NCBI GenBank assembly: GCA_003223515.1
Contig: QHVI01000078.1
Span: forward strand, 62,001 to 126,000
Reading direction: 5' to 3'
Length of the DNA stretch: 64,000 nucleotides
From: Candidatus Angelobacter sp. Gp1-AA117
Lineage (GTDB): Bacteria; Acidobacteriota; Terriglobia; Terriglobales; Acidobacteriaceae
The first letter of the stretch is position 1, and each line of letters starts with the position of its first letter. Made by a program: the position numbers and the translations under genes. The notes below the pieces were generated by a model, which was given only the letters and a program-made list of their open reading frames with translations, was not told the origin of the DNA and did no database searches. Positions 26,058 to 34,220 of this stretch are shown in pieces.

Positions 26058-26559
26058 GGAATTTAGTGCGAGGAACCAGCGAGTATAGCACTGTGATTGA
26101 GTACAGCTTCGGCTGGAGCTTACTGTTCTCCCCCAACAAGCTCACTTGCTGAACAAGATAAATTTCGTTTCTTATGATGCAAGACAAAGCCAATGCTCTG
26201 CCTTACTTGGGCGAGTTTTCTTCGTCTGCGCTGACGCACCAACATGTCACGGACGTGAGTAGGCAGTAGTAGTACATCTTCTTCAGCAGGAACACTCAAA
26301 TCAGCACTCAGCAATCAGCAATCAGCATTCAGCCCCTGGACTGATTGGGTAAATGGGTAATCTGGTAAATGGGTAAATGTGTCTTGAACCAAGCTCTCTC
26401 ATTTTTTCTCTTTGTTCCTTCGCGCCCTTTGCGTCCATTGCGGTAAATCGGGAAATGACATCTGCTGGGATCGTCCTTGCGGTCCACGAGAGGATGTGCA
26501 GGGGCTGAATGCCGGGTTATGGCAAGATCGTGCAACTCTCTAGTAAGCTATAGAGATAC
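26058..26559. other. 502-bp repeat-rich spacer without a gene
   Basis: Holds, in order: undefined sequence to about 26290; CAGCACTCAGCAATCAGC-type repeats (26293-26335); a run of GGTAAATGGGTAA units (26344-26379); and the CCTTTGCGTCCATTGCGGTA motif (about 26428-26447). Open frames here have no ribosome sites and overlap the repeats, so none is called as a gene. Confidence 0.7.
26344..26379. repeat. GGTAAATGGGTAA-family repeat, three units
   Basis: TTGGGTAAATGGGTAATCTG followed by GTAAATGGGTAAATG: three near-identical units in a row. It is preceded by CAGCAATCAGC-type repeats and followed by the CCTTTGCGTCC motif, the same order as at 47155-47275. Confidence 0.8.
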
Positions 26560-27057
26560 ATGGCAGAGAATACATTCGACATCGTCAGTAAAGTTGATCT
26601 CCAGGAGGTCTCCAACGCCATTCAGAATGCGCTGAAGGAGGTCCACACCCGCTTTGACCTGAAGGACAGCAAATCAGACATTCAGCTTGAGGGCAAGGAC
26701 GCCATTGTGCTCAGCTCCGCCGATGAATATAAGCTCAAAGCGGTGAATGACATCCTGCAGAGCAAACTGGTGAAACGCGGGGTGCCGCTCAAGGCCCTAA
26801 CCTACGGGCCAGTTGAACCGGCGGCGGGTTCCACCGCGCGCCAGCGGGTGACCATGCAGCAGGGCATCCCGACGGAAAAGGCGAAGGAGATCGTGAAGGT
26901 GATCAAAGACTCCAAGAAGAAGGTGCAGGCCTCCATCCAGGGCGATACGGTGCGCGTAAGCGGCAAAGATCGTGACATTCTGCAGGAGATCATCAACCTG
27001 CTGCGCCAGAGGGATTTTGGGATAGACATGCAGTTCACCAACTACCGAAGCAACTAA
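26560..27057 (+). CDS. yajQ: YajQ family cyclic-di-GMP/nucleotide-binding protein
   Basis: A 165-residue protein matching YajQ/DUF520 throughout: start FDIVSKVDLQEVSNAIQNAL, RFDLKDSKS, then KLVKRGVPLKAL, and the final KVQASIQGDTVRVSGKDRD...QRDFGIDMQFTNYR. Members bind nucleotides or cyclic di-GMP and act as co-regulators in some bacteria. The ATG at 26560 is standard. The polyprenyl synthase gene follows after eight bases and is probably co-transcribed. Confidence 0.93.
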   Translation: MAENTFDIVSKVDLQEVSNAIQNALKEVHTRFDLKDSKSDIQLEGKDAIVLSSADEYKLKAVNDILQSKLVKRGVPLKALTYGPVEPAAGSTARQRVTMQQGIPTEKAKEIVKVIKDSKKKVQASIQGDTVRVSGKDRDILQEIINLLRQRDFGIDMQFTNYRSN

Positions 27058-27065
27058 GGGACGCC

Positions 27066-28055
27066 TTGAGCTCACCAGCCACATTCACTGTGAAAGAGTT
27101 CTTCGACCTGCTGCGTGACGATCTGGCAGCCATCGAGCGCGAGTTCGGGCGTGATACGGTCTCCAGCGTCCGCGCCATTACCGATATTGGTGAGCACTTG
27201 AGGGCCGGAGGGGGAAAGCGAATACGTCCGGCGCTGCTGCTGTTGTGCGCCAAGCTCTTTCCCCATGACGAGCGCAGCGCGGTCCGGTTGGGCGCGATGG
27301 TAGAGATCATTCATACCGCCACCCTGGTGCATGACGACATTATTGATGAAGCCAGGACCCGGCGCGGGCGTCCGGCGGCCAACACGCAATGGGGCAATGC
27401 CAAGTGCGTGCTGGCGGGCGACTGGCTCTACATGCAGGCCTTCAAGATTGCCGTGCAGGAGCGCAACTTCAGAATTCTCGATGTGCTGATCGAACTCACC
27501 CAGCAGATGGTTGAAGGCGAGCTGCTGCAGATGGAAAAGCTGGGCAAATGCATCACCCTGGAAGAGCACTTTGACATGATCTTCCGCAAGACGGCCTGCC
27601 TGTTCTCGGTTTCCATGCGTCTGGGTGCAATTCTGGGCAAAGCGACTGCTGAGCAGGAGGAGAAGCTCGGCGACTACGGCAGGAACCTGGGATTGGCTTT
27701 TCAGATCGTGGACGACGTGCTGGATCTCACCGCGTCGGAAGAAGTGCTGGGCAAGCCTCTAGCCAGCGACCTGCGTGAAGGCAAAGTCACCATGGCGGTG
27801 ATCCACGCTCTGGAACGCTGCACCCCTGCCGAACGCAAGCTGGTGGAATCCGTGCTGCAGGAACGCGCCTTTGAATCTGTGAAGCATGAGCAGGTTCTGG
27901 AGATGCTGCACCGCTACGGCTCCATTCAATATGCTCATAAGACCGCTGAGCAGCACGCCGAAATAGCCTGCCGCGCCATCTGCTCATTCCCCGATTCCGA
28001 GGTCAAACGTGCTCTGCTCTTTGCCCCGGAATTCGTGGTGGAACGAAACAGCTAA
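27066..28055 (+). CDS. Polyprenyl (octaprenyl/heptaprenyl-type) diphosphate synthase
   Basis: A 329-residue trans-prenyltransferase that extends allylic diphosphates with isopentenyl diphosphate, giving the side chain of menaquinone or ubiquinone. Both Asp-rich motifs are intact: the first in LVHDDIIDEARTRRG (about 94-98 for DDxxD) and the second in FQIVDDVLDL. GGGKRIRPALLLL near residue 41 is the usual diphosphate-binding region. The start appears to be TTG 27066, with AAGGGA upstream. A menaquinone-pathway-like gene (menC/racemase) lies 30 kb away, so no direct link is claimed. Product length cannot be read reliably. Confidence 0.9.
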   Translation: MSSPATFTVKEFFDLLRDDLAAIEREFGRDTVSSVRAITDIGEHLRAGGGKRIRPALLLLCAKLFPHDERSAVRLGAMVEIIHTATLVHDDIIDEARTRRGRPAANTQWGNAKCVLAGDWLYMQAFKIAVQERNFRILDVLIELTQQMVEGELLQMEKLGKCITLEEHFDMIFRKTACLFSVSMRLGAILGKATAEQEEKLGDYGRNLGLAFQIVDDVLDLTASEEVLGKPLASDLREGKVTMAVIHALERCTPAERKLVESVLQERAFESVKHEQVLEMLHRYGSIQYAHKTAEQHAEIACRAICSFPDSEVKRALLFAPEFVVERNS

Positions 28056-28058
28056 GAC

Positions 28059-28172
28059 ATTTGGTAAATGAGTAATTTGCTAAATGGGTAAAATGAAAGG
28101 CACACGATGGAGAGGGCTGATTTGCTCAATTACTCATTTACTCAATTACCAAATTACCCATTTACCAAATTC
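28059..28172. repeat. Inverted pair of GGTAAATGGGTAA-family repeats
   Basis: Bases 28059-28078 and 28151-28170 are inverted copies with 19 of 20 matching, and further units continue inward on both arms. The transcript of this spacer could fold into a long hairpin after the polyprenyl synthase gene. Confidence 0.85.
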
Positions 28173-28236
28173 GGCCATGATCTGAATTTGAGTCCAGGCC
28201 GCGCTCGCATCTATACTCTTATTCGAGGAACCCTGA

Positions 28237-29007
28237 TTGCCCCTTTCTGTAGTCATTGTTGATGATGAACAGCTCGCGCTGGAAGAGCTGAGTTATCTGC
28301 TGAAATCGGTAGACGATGTGGAGATCGTTGCCCAGGGACATAACGGCCTGGAAGCTGTAAACCTGATCAAAGAGCATTCACCTGATGTAGCGTTTCTTGA
28401 CGTTCAGATGCCGGGACTTGATGGCTTTGGCGTGATCAAGAAGCTGGTGGACCGCAAGATCAACCTGCCGCAGATCGTCTTTGCCACCGCTTTTGATCAG
28501 TATGCGGTGAAGGCCTTTGAAGTGAATGCAGTCGACTACCTGCTCAAGCCGTTCGACAAAAAACGAGTCGCGCAGGCGCTCGACAGGGCGCGTAAGAAGC
28601 TGCAAGGCGCTACCCCCAGCAGTGACAAGCTTGACTCGCTGGTGAAGATGCTCGAATCACAGCGTCCACAGAATTCCAAGGTGCTGCTGCGTTCCGCCGG
28701 AAGGCTTTTTCTGGTCGATCAGAAAGACGTCTGTTTCGCGTCGATTGAAGACGGCGTGATCAGTGTGGTGGCCACCAGCCTGGAAGGCCAGTCGAACTGC
28801 CGCACCCTTGAAGAACTGCTGGAGGGGCTGGACTCCGACATGTTCTGGCGCGCGCACCGCTCGTTTGTGGTGAACATTAACCGTATCAAGGAAGTGGTGC
28901 CCTGGTTCAAAAGCTCCTACCAACTGCGCATGGATGACCGCAAGCAGACCGAAATCCCCGTCAGCAGGGCACAAACCAAACGGCTGAGGGAATTATTCGG
29001 GCTCTAA
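28237..29007 (+). CDS. LytTR-type response regulator
   Basis: A 256-residue two-domain regulator. The receiver domain (1-~120) has the acidic pair Asp9-Asp10, the phospho-acceptor Asp55 in AFLDVQMPG, Thr84 and Lys104. The C-terminal domain (about 145-256) is a LytTR DNA-binding fold (VLLRSAGRLFLVDQKDVCFASIEDG...FWRAHRSFVVNINRIKEVVPWF). The start is TTG 28237 with GAGGAA upstream. No histidine kinase gene is next to it, so the partner lies elsewhere. Members usually bind direct repeats ahead of target promoters; targets unknown. Confidence 0.9.
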   Translation: MPLSVVIVDDEQLALEELSYLLKSVDDVEIVAQGHNGLEAVNLIKEHSPDVAFLDVQMPGLDGFGVIKKLVDRKINLPQIVFATAFDQYAVKAFEVNAVDYLLKPFDKKRVAQALDRARKKLQGATPSSDKLDSLVKMLESQRPQNSKVLLRSAGRLFLVDQKDVCFASIEDGVISVVATSLEGQSNCRTLEELLEGLDSDMFWRAHRSFVVNINRIKEVVPWFKSSYQLRMDDRKQTEIPVSRAQTKRLRELFGL

Positions 29008-29138
29008 TCTCTTCTGATTAAAGGATGCAAAGGGTTATTCCGTCATTATTACTGGACAGTAATGGGCTTCAGCCCTCACAATTTATCCATCACCTCTAGG
29101 CACTCAAGTCGGCCCGTTCTATAGAAAGGATTTCCGCA

Positions 29139-31838
29139 ATGAAGAAGTATCTCCAGCCTGTTTTGTGTCTTGTGCTGCTTGTCTCGATTCTCGGCGCACA
29201 AGATAAGAATCAAAAACCCGCCGCTTCCACTGGATTGCCGCCGCTGATCGACCGGGAAATTATTTTCGGCAATCCGGAGATTGCAGGCGCTCAGATTTCT
29301 CCTGATGGGAAGTATCTGGCGTTCCTGAAGCCATGGAAAGACACACGCAATGTGTGGGTGAAGGGCGTGGACGAGCCATTCAGCGCCGCCCGGCTGTTAA
29401 CGACCGAGGCCAAGCGCCCGGTGGCAGGTTATTTCTGGAGCCGTGACAGCAAGTACATTCTTTACATTAAAGATAATGACGGCGATGAGAATTTCAACGT
29501 ATATACCGTAGAGCCGCAGGCCAAGCCGGCTGCCGGGGCTGATGCTCCGCCGTCTCGCGACATGACGGGTGTGAAGGGCTCGCGGGTAATGATTGTCAAT
29601 CTTCCCAAGAACGATCCGGACACCATCTATATCGGCCTGAATGACCGTGATAAATCCTGGCATGATCTTTATAAGCTGAAGCTCTCCACCGGCGAAAAGA
29701 CGCTGGTGCGTAAGAATACTGAGAAGATTTCCGGCTGGGGTTTCGACCTGCAGGGGCAACTGCGGCTGGCCACCCGCGTAGCCGATAACGGCGATAATGA
29801 AATCCTGCGCGTGGATACCGATAAATTCACCAAAATCTATTCCTGCACCGTAGATGAAACCTGCGGACCGGCGGAATTCGCCAAAGACGGCAAGCGCGTT
29901 TATATCGAAACCAACAAGGGTGACAACGTCGATCTTGTAGGGCTGGCGTTGATGGACCCGGAGACCGGCAAGACAGAGATGGTCGAGTCGGATCCGTTGA
30001 AACGCGTAGACCTGGGAGGCGGGTACTTCTCCAATGCCACGGATGAGCTCGTCTTCACTTCTTATCTGGATGACCGCCAGAGAATCTATTTTAAAGACAA
30101 AGGGTTTGAGAGCGATTACAAGTGGCTGCAGAGCAAGCTGCCCGGTATGGAAGTAGCGCTTGGATCGCACACTCGTGATGAGCAGACATGGGTAGTTACG
30201 GCCTACAGCGATACCGAACCGGGGGTTACCTATCTCTTCCAGCGCAAGACTCACAAACTCGATAAGCAATTTGCCGTGCGCGAGAAGTTGCCGCGCGAGT
30301 CTCTGGCAAAGATGGAGCCGGTCCGCTACAAATCGTCTGACGGATTGGAAATTCCCGCGTACCTGACGCTGCCGAAAGGCGTTCTGCCGAAGAACCTGCC
30401 GACCGTGATCTTTCCGCATGGTGGGCCATGGGCCCGTGACGTGTGGGGTTACAACGGATACGCACAATTCTTCGCCAACCGTGGCTATGCAGTATTGAGT
30501 CCCAACTTCCGCGCCTCTACCGGATATGGCAAAAAGTTCCTGAATGCCGGCAACAAACAGTGGGGCCGCACCATGCAGGATGACATTACCTGGGGCGTGA
30601 AATACTTGGTCGCGCGGGGAATCAGCGATCCCAAGCGCATTGGGATCTTTGGTGGTTCTTATGGCGGCTATGCCACGCTCGCCGGGGTGGCTTTTACACC
30701 TGATGTTTATGCTGCGGCGGTCGATCTGTTTGGTCCTTCCAACCTGATCACGCTGCTTGAATCCATTCCCCCTTATTGGGAGGCAGGCCGCAAGATGTTC
30801 CACACCCGCATGGGCGATCCAACCAATCCTGAAGGCCTGGCACTGCTCAAGGAACGTTCACCGCTCAATGCGGCAGACAAGATCAAGACCCCGTTGCTGA
30901 TTGCCCAGGGAGCGAACGATCCAAGAGTGAATCATGCCGAGTCTGAGCAGATTGTGGTTGCTCTGCGCGACCGGGGCTTCCCGGTGGAGTATCTGCTGAT
31001 TCCGGATGAAGGTCATGGCTTCGCTCGGCCCGTCAACAACATGGCCTCACTTATGGCGACTGAGAAATTTTTCGCCAAGTACCTCGCCGGTCGTGACCAG
31101 GAAGGTGGTACTCCTGAAGTGGTGGCGCGCCTGAAAGAGGTCACGGTCGATCCCAAGAGCGTGGTGCTGGCCAAAAAAGTGGATGCGAACTTGATTGGCT
31201 CGCCCAAGCCTGCAATCGATCTGACACCGGGTACTTACAAGTACAAGGCAACACTTGAAGCTGGCGGACAAGAGATTCCTCTCAATGTCTCCACCACGAT
31301 TGCCGAAAACGGCGATGTGTGGATTGCCACCGATGTGATCGATACTCCCAATGGATCGGTAACCCAGGTTTCTTCCCTGGAAAAAGGAAGTTTACTGGCC
31401 CGCAAGCTGGAAATGAAGCAGGGGGCGCTCTCGATTGACTTGGCTTTCACCAATGAGAAAGCTACCGGCAACGTGAATATGAACGGACAGGACCGCGCGG
31501 TTGCCGTCGATCTGGGCGGCCCACTGTTCGCCGAAGGCGCAGGCGCGAAGCAGTCGCTCTCCTGCCTGCCTCTGGCGGAAGGCTACAGCGCTACCTACAG
31601 GAACTTCGACGTGCAGCAGCAGAAGGTGAAGCTGTTGCAACTCAAAGTGACCGGAGTGGAGAAAGTGACTGTACCTGCCGGAACCTTTGATGCTTACAAG
31701 GTGGAGATCACCTCCGCCGATGGTGGCCCGGACAAGCAGACTCTGTGGGTAGCCAAAGATTCCCACAAGCCTGTGAAGCAATCGTCTGTGCTGCCGCAAA
31801 TGGGCGGCGCTGTGCTCACCCAGGAACTGCTGGAGTAA
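29139..31838 (+). CDS. Secreted prolyl oligopeptidase-family (S9) peptidase with C-terminal extension
   Basis: An 899-residue S9 peptidase with a signal peptide (MKKYLQPVLCLVLLVSILGAQ). An N-terminal propeller (about 40-400) precedes the alpha/beta-hydrolase domain with Ser507 in GGSYGGY, Asp594 in GANDPRV and His626 in DEGHGF. Such enzymes cleave short peptides after Ala or Pro in the periplasm. The last ~220 residues, after the hydrolase, form an extra beta-rich domain (YKYKATLEAGGQEIPLNVST...VTGVEKVTVPAGTFDAYKVEITS), which looks like the lipid-binding-like DUF3108 fold. That fusion is not part of the usual S9 layout. A strong terminator follows. Confidence 0.9.
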   Translation: MKKYLQPVLCLVLLVSILGAQDKNQKPAASTGLPPLIDREIIFGNPEIAGAQISPDGKYLAFLKPWKDTRNVWVKGVDEPFSAARLLTTEAKRPVAGYFWSRDSKYILYIKDNDGDENFNVYTVEPQAKPAAGADAPPSRDMTGVKGSRVMIVNLPKNDPDTIYIGLNDRDKSWHDLYKLKLSTGEKTLVRKNTEKISGWGFDLQGQLRLATRVADNGDNEILRVDTDKFTKIYSCTVDETCGPAEFAKDGKRVYIETNKGDNVDLVGLALMDPETGKTEMVESDPLKRVDLGGGYFSNATDELVFTSYLDDRQRIYFKDKGFESDYKWLQSKLPGMEVALGSHTRDEQTWVVTAYSDTEPGVTYLFQRKTHKLDKQFAVREKLPRESLAKMEPVRYKSSDGLEIPAYLTLPKGVLPKNLPTVIFPHGGPWARDVWGYNGYAQFFANRGYAVLSPNFRASTGYGKKFLNAGNKQWGRTMQDDITWGVKYLVARGISDPKRIGIFGGSYGGYATLAGVAFTPDVYAAAVDLFGPSNLITLLESIPPYWEAGRKMFHTRMGDPTNPEGLALLKERSPLNAADKIKTPLLIAQGANDPRVNHAESEQIVVALRDRGFPVEYLLIPDEGHGFARPVNNMASLMATEKFFAKYLAGRDQEGGTPEVVARLKEVTVDPKSVVLAKKVDANLIGSPKPAIDLTPGTYKYKATLEAGGQEIPLNVSTTIAENGDVWIATDVIDTPNGSVTQVSSLEKGSLLARKLEMKQGALSIDLAFTNEKATGNVNMNGQDRAVAVDLGGPLFAEGAGAKQSLSCLPLAEGYSATYRNFDVQQQKVKLLQLKVTGVEKVTVPAGTFDAYKVEITSADGGPDKQTLWVAKDSHKPVKQSSVLPQMGGAVLTQELLE

Positions 31839-31853
31839 CTAAAGTTGCAACTC

Positions 31854-31890
31854 AAGAAGAAGCCTGTCCTGCGACAGGCTTCTTCTTTTC
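31854..31890 (+). terminator. Strong rho-independent terminator
   Basis: A perfect 15-bp stem (AAGAAGAAGCCTGTC / GACAGGCTTCTTCTT) with a CTGC loop ends in a T-rich tail, 15 bases after the S9 peptidase stop. Confidence 0.9.
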
Positions 31891-31920
31891 TATCTCTTCT
31901 TTGAATTCCTTTGCATTCTC

Positions 31921-32110
31921 TGCGGCCTCTGCATTTCTAACGTTCGAATTCTTCTCTGCTTGCGACGGATTCTCCCGCGCAGCCAAACGCGGGTGCGGCC
32001 CATAGGGAGCAACACACCGCCAAATTCAATACACATCAATTACTTTTGCTTCCTCTGCGTCCTTTGCGGCCTCTGCGGTTAAAGGTTTTTGGTTGTGGCT
32101 TCGCTACGCT
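31921..32110. repeat. 190-bp dispersed intergenic element, copy 2
   Basis: Ungapped counterpart of 6431-6620, in the same orientation. It fills the spacer between the S9 peptidase terminator and the convergent protease gene. Confidence 0.9.
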
Positions 32111-32123
32111 GTGGTAAAGGTTT

Positions 32124-33122
32124 TTATTGTTTTCGCAGTTGTGGGAAAACTCGAAGATGCAGTTTTCGCTGCCCGCGTAAGATCGTCAGCTCTGTGGCCA
32201 GGTTGATTCTGGTCTCGTCCAGCAGTTTGTGGAGCACGTCGACCCCTTCCACCGCTTCATTTTCAATAGCCACAATGATGTCGCCTTCCAGCACACCTGC
32301 TTTTGCTGCAGGCCCATCAGCTTCTACCGCCAATACCAGAGCGCCGGTTGCGAAACCAATGCCGTGGTAGCGGACAAGGTTGCGGTTGATGGAGGCGGTT
32401 TGCGCCTGAATCCCGATGTAGCTGCGCCGCACCACGCCATCGCGCATCAACTTCGAGGCAATAAACTTTACCGTATTCACCGAGATGGCGAAACACAGTC
32501 CCTGGCCAGGCAGGATCGTAGCGGTATTTACGCCAATGACTTCTCCAGAGGCATTCACCAGCGGCCCTCCGGAGTTGCCAGGATTCAGCGCGGCGTCAGT
32601 CTGAATCACATCATCGATCAGGCGGCCTGATTGCGAGCGCAGGGAGCGTCCCAGCGCACTGACCACTCCTGCGGTAACGGTGTACTGGAATCCGTAGGGA
32701 TTTCCGATAGCGACCACCAATTGGCCCACCCTGATTTTCCGTGAGTCTCCGAGTTTGATCGCGCGAACTCCGGGCGAATCCACGCGCAGCAGCGCCAGGT
32801 CGGTATCCGGGTCTTCACCGATAAGCTGGGCCGGAAACTCCCCCGCATCGAGAGTCCACACTTTGACCTTATCTGCTCCATGGACTACATGGCTGTTCGT
32901 GAGCACAAAACCATCCGGCGTAAAGATGAACCCTGATCCGCTGCCGCCATTCCGCTTCCCACTGTGGGTATGAATGCGCACCACTGACGGGCTTACCGAT
33001 TCAACCACCTGGGTCACAACCTTTGAATAAGCATCTAAAGCCTCGGCTTCGCGGACTTCAATTTCATGGCTTTGGCTGCTTTCAGGCTCTGATAACGAAA
33101 CAAAGGCAAGATTGTCCCTCAT
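32124..33122 (-). CDS. HtrA/DegP-like serine protease without signal peptide
   Basis: A 332-residue trypsin-fold protease with His78 in LTNSHVV, Asp108 in DPDTDLALLR and Ser184 in NPGNSGGPL, followed by one PDZ domain (about 235-325, GALVLAVEADGPAAKAGVLEGDIIVAI). Unlike typical DegP/DegQ proteins it has no signal peptide or membrane helix: the N-terminus (MRDNLAFVSLSEPESSQSHE) is polar. It should therefore be cytosolic unless the annotated start misses a leader, and the sequence upstream of ATG 33122 offers none. Role: quality control or regulated proteolysis. Confidence 0.88.
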   Translation of the reverse strand: MRDNLAFVSLSEPESSQSHEIEVREAEALDAYSKVVTQVVESVSPSVVRIHTHSGKRNGGSGSGFIFTPDGFVLTNSHVVHGADKVKVWTLDAGEFPAQLIGEDPDTDLALLRVDSPGVRAIKLGDSRKIRVGQLVVAIGNPYGFQYTVTAGVVSALGRSLRSQSGRLIDDVIQTDAALNPGNSGGPLVNASGEVIGVNTATILPGQGLCFAISVNTVKFIASKLMRDGVVRRSYIGIQAQTASINRNLVRYHGIGFATGALVLAVEADGPAAKAGVLEGDIIVAIENEAVEGVDVLHKLLDETRINLATELTILRGQRKLHLRVFPQLRKQ

Positions 33123-33184
33123 AGCAGCATTGGATAGTAAACCGGCAAAAAAGATTCAGATGAGCTGTGCAAGCAAATCCGTTC

Positions 33185-33368
33185 TTAACCGCGAAGACGC
33201 AAACGAAGCAGAGCCGCAGCCAAAGCAGCCCCGCAGAATTGCCAAAATTGCATAATTTGTAATTGCCATAATTGAAAATCGGTCACGGTCAAAATGAGCT
33301 TAGAAGTTGTGCGAAAAAGCACGATTTTAAGATTCCTAGTGGTACAAAGGACGCAAGGAAGCAAATGA
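33185..33368. repeat. CCTTTGCGTCC-family motifs (reverse orientation)
   Basis: TTAACCGCGAAGACGCAAAC (about 33186) and ACAAAGGACGCAAGGAAGC (about 33344) are reverse complements of the motif found at the right end of the 190-bp element. Both lie in the spacer upstream of the SDR gene. Confidence 0.5.
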
Positions 33369-33375
33369 GGTTCAT

Positions 33376-34122
33376 GTGTACAATGCAGCCGTGGCTGATT
33401 TGCGCGACAAGACTGTCCTGATTACCGGGGGAGCTATCCATTTAGGCCGCGCCATTGCGCTGGCGATGGGGCACGCAGGAGCAGGTGTTGCGTTCACCTA
33501 TCTGAACTCTGCCGAAGATGCGCAGAAAACCCTGAGCGACATTCAGGCGTGCGGCAGTGAAGGCCTTGCAGTGCATTGCGACGTGCGCCAGGGGCAGAGT
33601 ATTGCGGCTGCTGTGGAAGCCGTGAAGAACAGATTCGGAAAACTTGATGTGCTGGTCAACAATGCCGGGCTGTTCGAATCAGTGCCATTCACCGAATGTA
33701 CCGAGCAGCAATGGGACAACATGTTCGCCATCAACGTGCGTGGGCCATTTCTGGTTTCACAGCACTGCGTTCCCGAACTGCGGGCCCGGCAAGGAAGAAT
33801 CATCAACCTGGGCTCACTGGGTGGAGAGAAGCCCTGGGCCACCCATGCTCACTATTGCTCGTCGAAGGCGGCGCTGCACATGCTCACCAAAGTCATGGCC
33901 AAAGCGCTTGCTCCGGAAATCGCCGTGAACTGTGTGGCCCCCGGGATGATCGCTACCGGTGGCGAAGATCAGGCCCTTCTTAAACGCTTTGCCGAAAAGA
34001 CCCCGATGCAGCGCACCGGGACCGCCGCCGATGTGGTCAGCGCCGTTATGTTCTTTGCCACCGCTCCGGATTTTATTACAGGGCAGGTCATGACCGTGGA
34101 TGGAGGACTGGGACTGAGATGA
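33376..34122 (+). CDS. Short-chain dehydrogenase/reductase
   Basis: A 248-residue SDR with a TGGAIHLG cofactor loop (17-24), NNAG (95-98) and the catalytic Ser147, Tyr160 and Lys164 (HYCSSKAAL). The sequence is close to the pteridine reductase/3-oxoacyl-ACP reductase branch, with the C-terminal AVMFFATAPDFITGQVMTVDGG. Substrate not determinable. GTG 33376 has GAGG six bases upstream; GTG 33391 is the alternative start. It ends right at a repeat unit, and the following gene is convergent. Confidence 0.88.
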   Translation: MYNAAVADLRDKTVLITGGAIHLGRAIALAMGHAGAGVAFTYLNSAEDAQKTLSDIQACGSEGLAVHCDVRQGQSIAAAVEAVKNRFGKLDVLVNNAGLFESVPFTECTEQQWDNMFAINVRGPFLVSQHCVPELRARQGRIINLGSLGGEKPWATHAHYCSSKAALHMLTKVMAKALAPEIAVNCVAPGMIATGGEDQALLKRFAEKTPMQRTGTAADVVSAVMFFATAPDFITGQVMTVDGGLGLR

Positions 34123-34155
34123 ATGGGTAATTGGATAATTTTGGTAAATGAGTAA
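34122..34155. repeat. GGTAAATGGGTAA-family repeat
   Basis: AATGGGTAATTGGATAATTT followed by TGGTAAATGAGTAAG. It begins at the SDR stop codon. Confidence 0.75.
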
Positions 34156-34220
34156 GTTTAAGATCGGTACGCGAAAGATGCTTTTGATCTCAGCCTGGTT
34201 TACTCCCGCAGATAAAGACG

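Noticed and set aside
29397-30803. 468-residue open frame on the minus strand inside the S9 peptidase gene
   Set aside because: The plus strand has clear catalytic motifs; the antisense frame shows no family features and is a by-product of codon bias.
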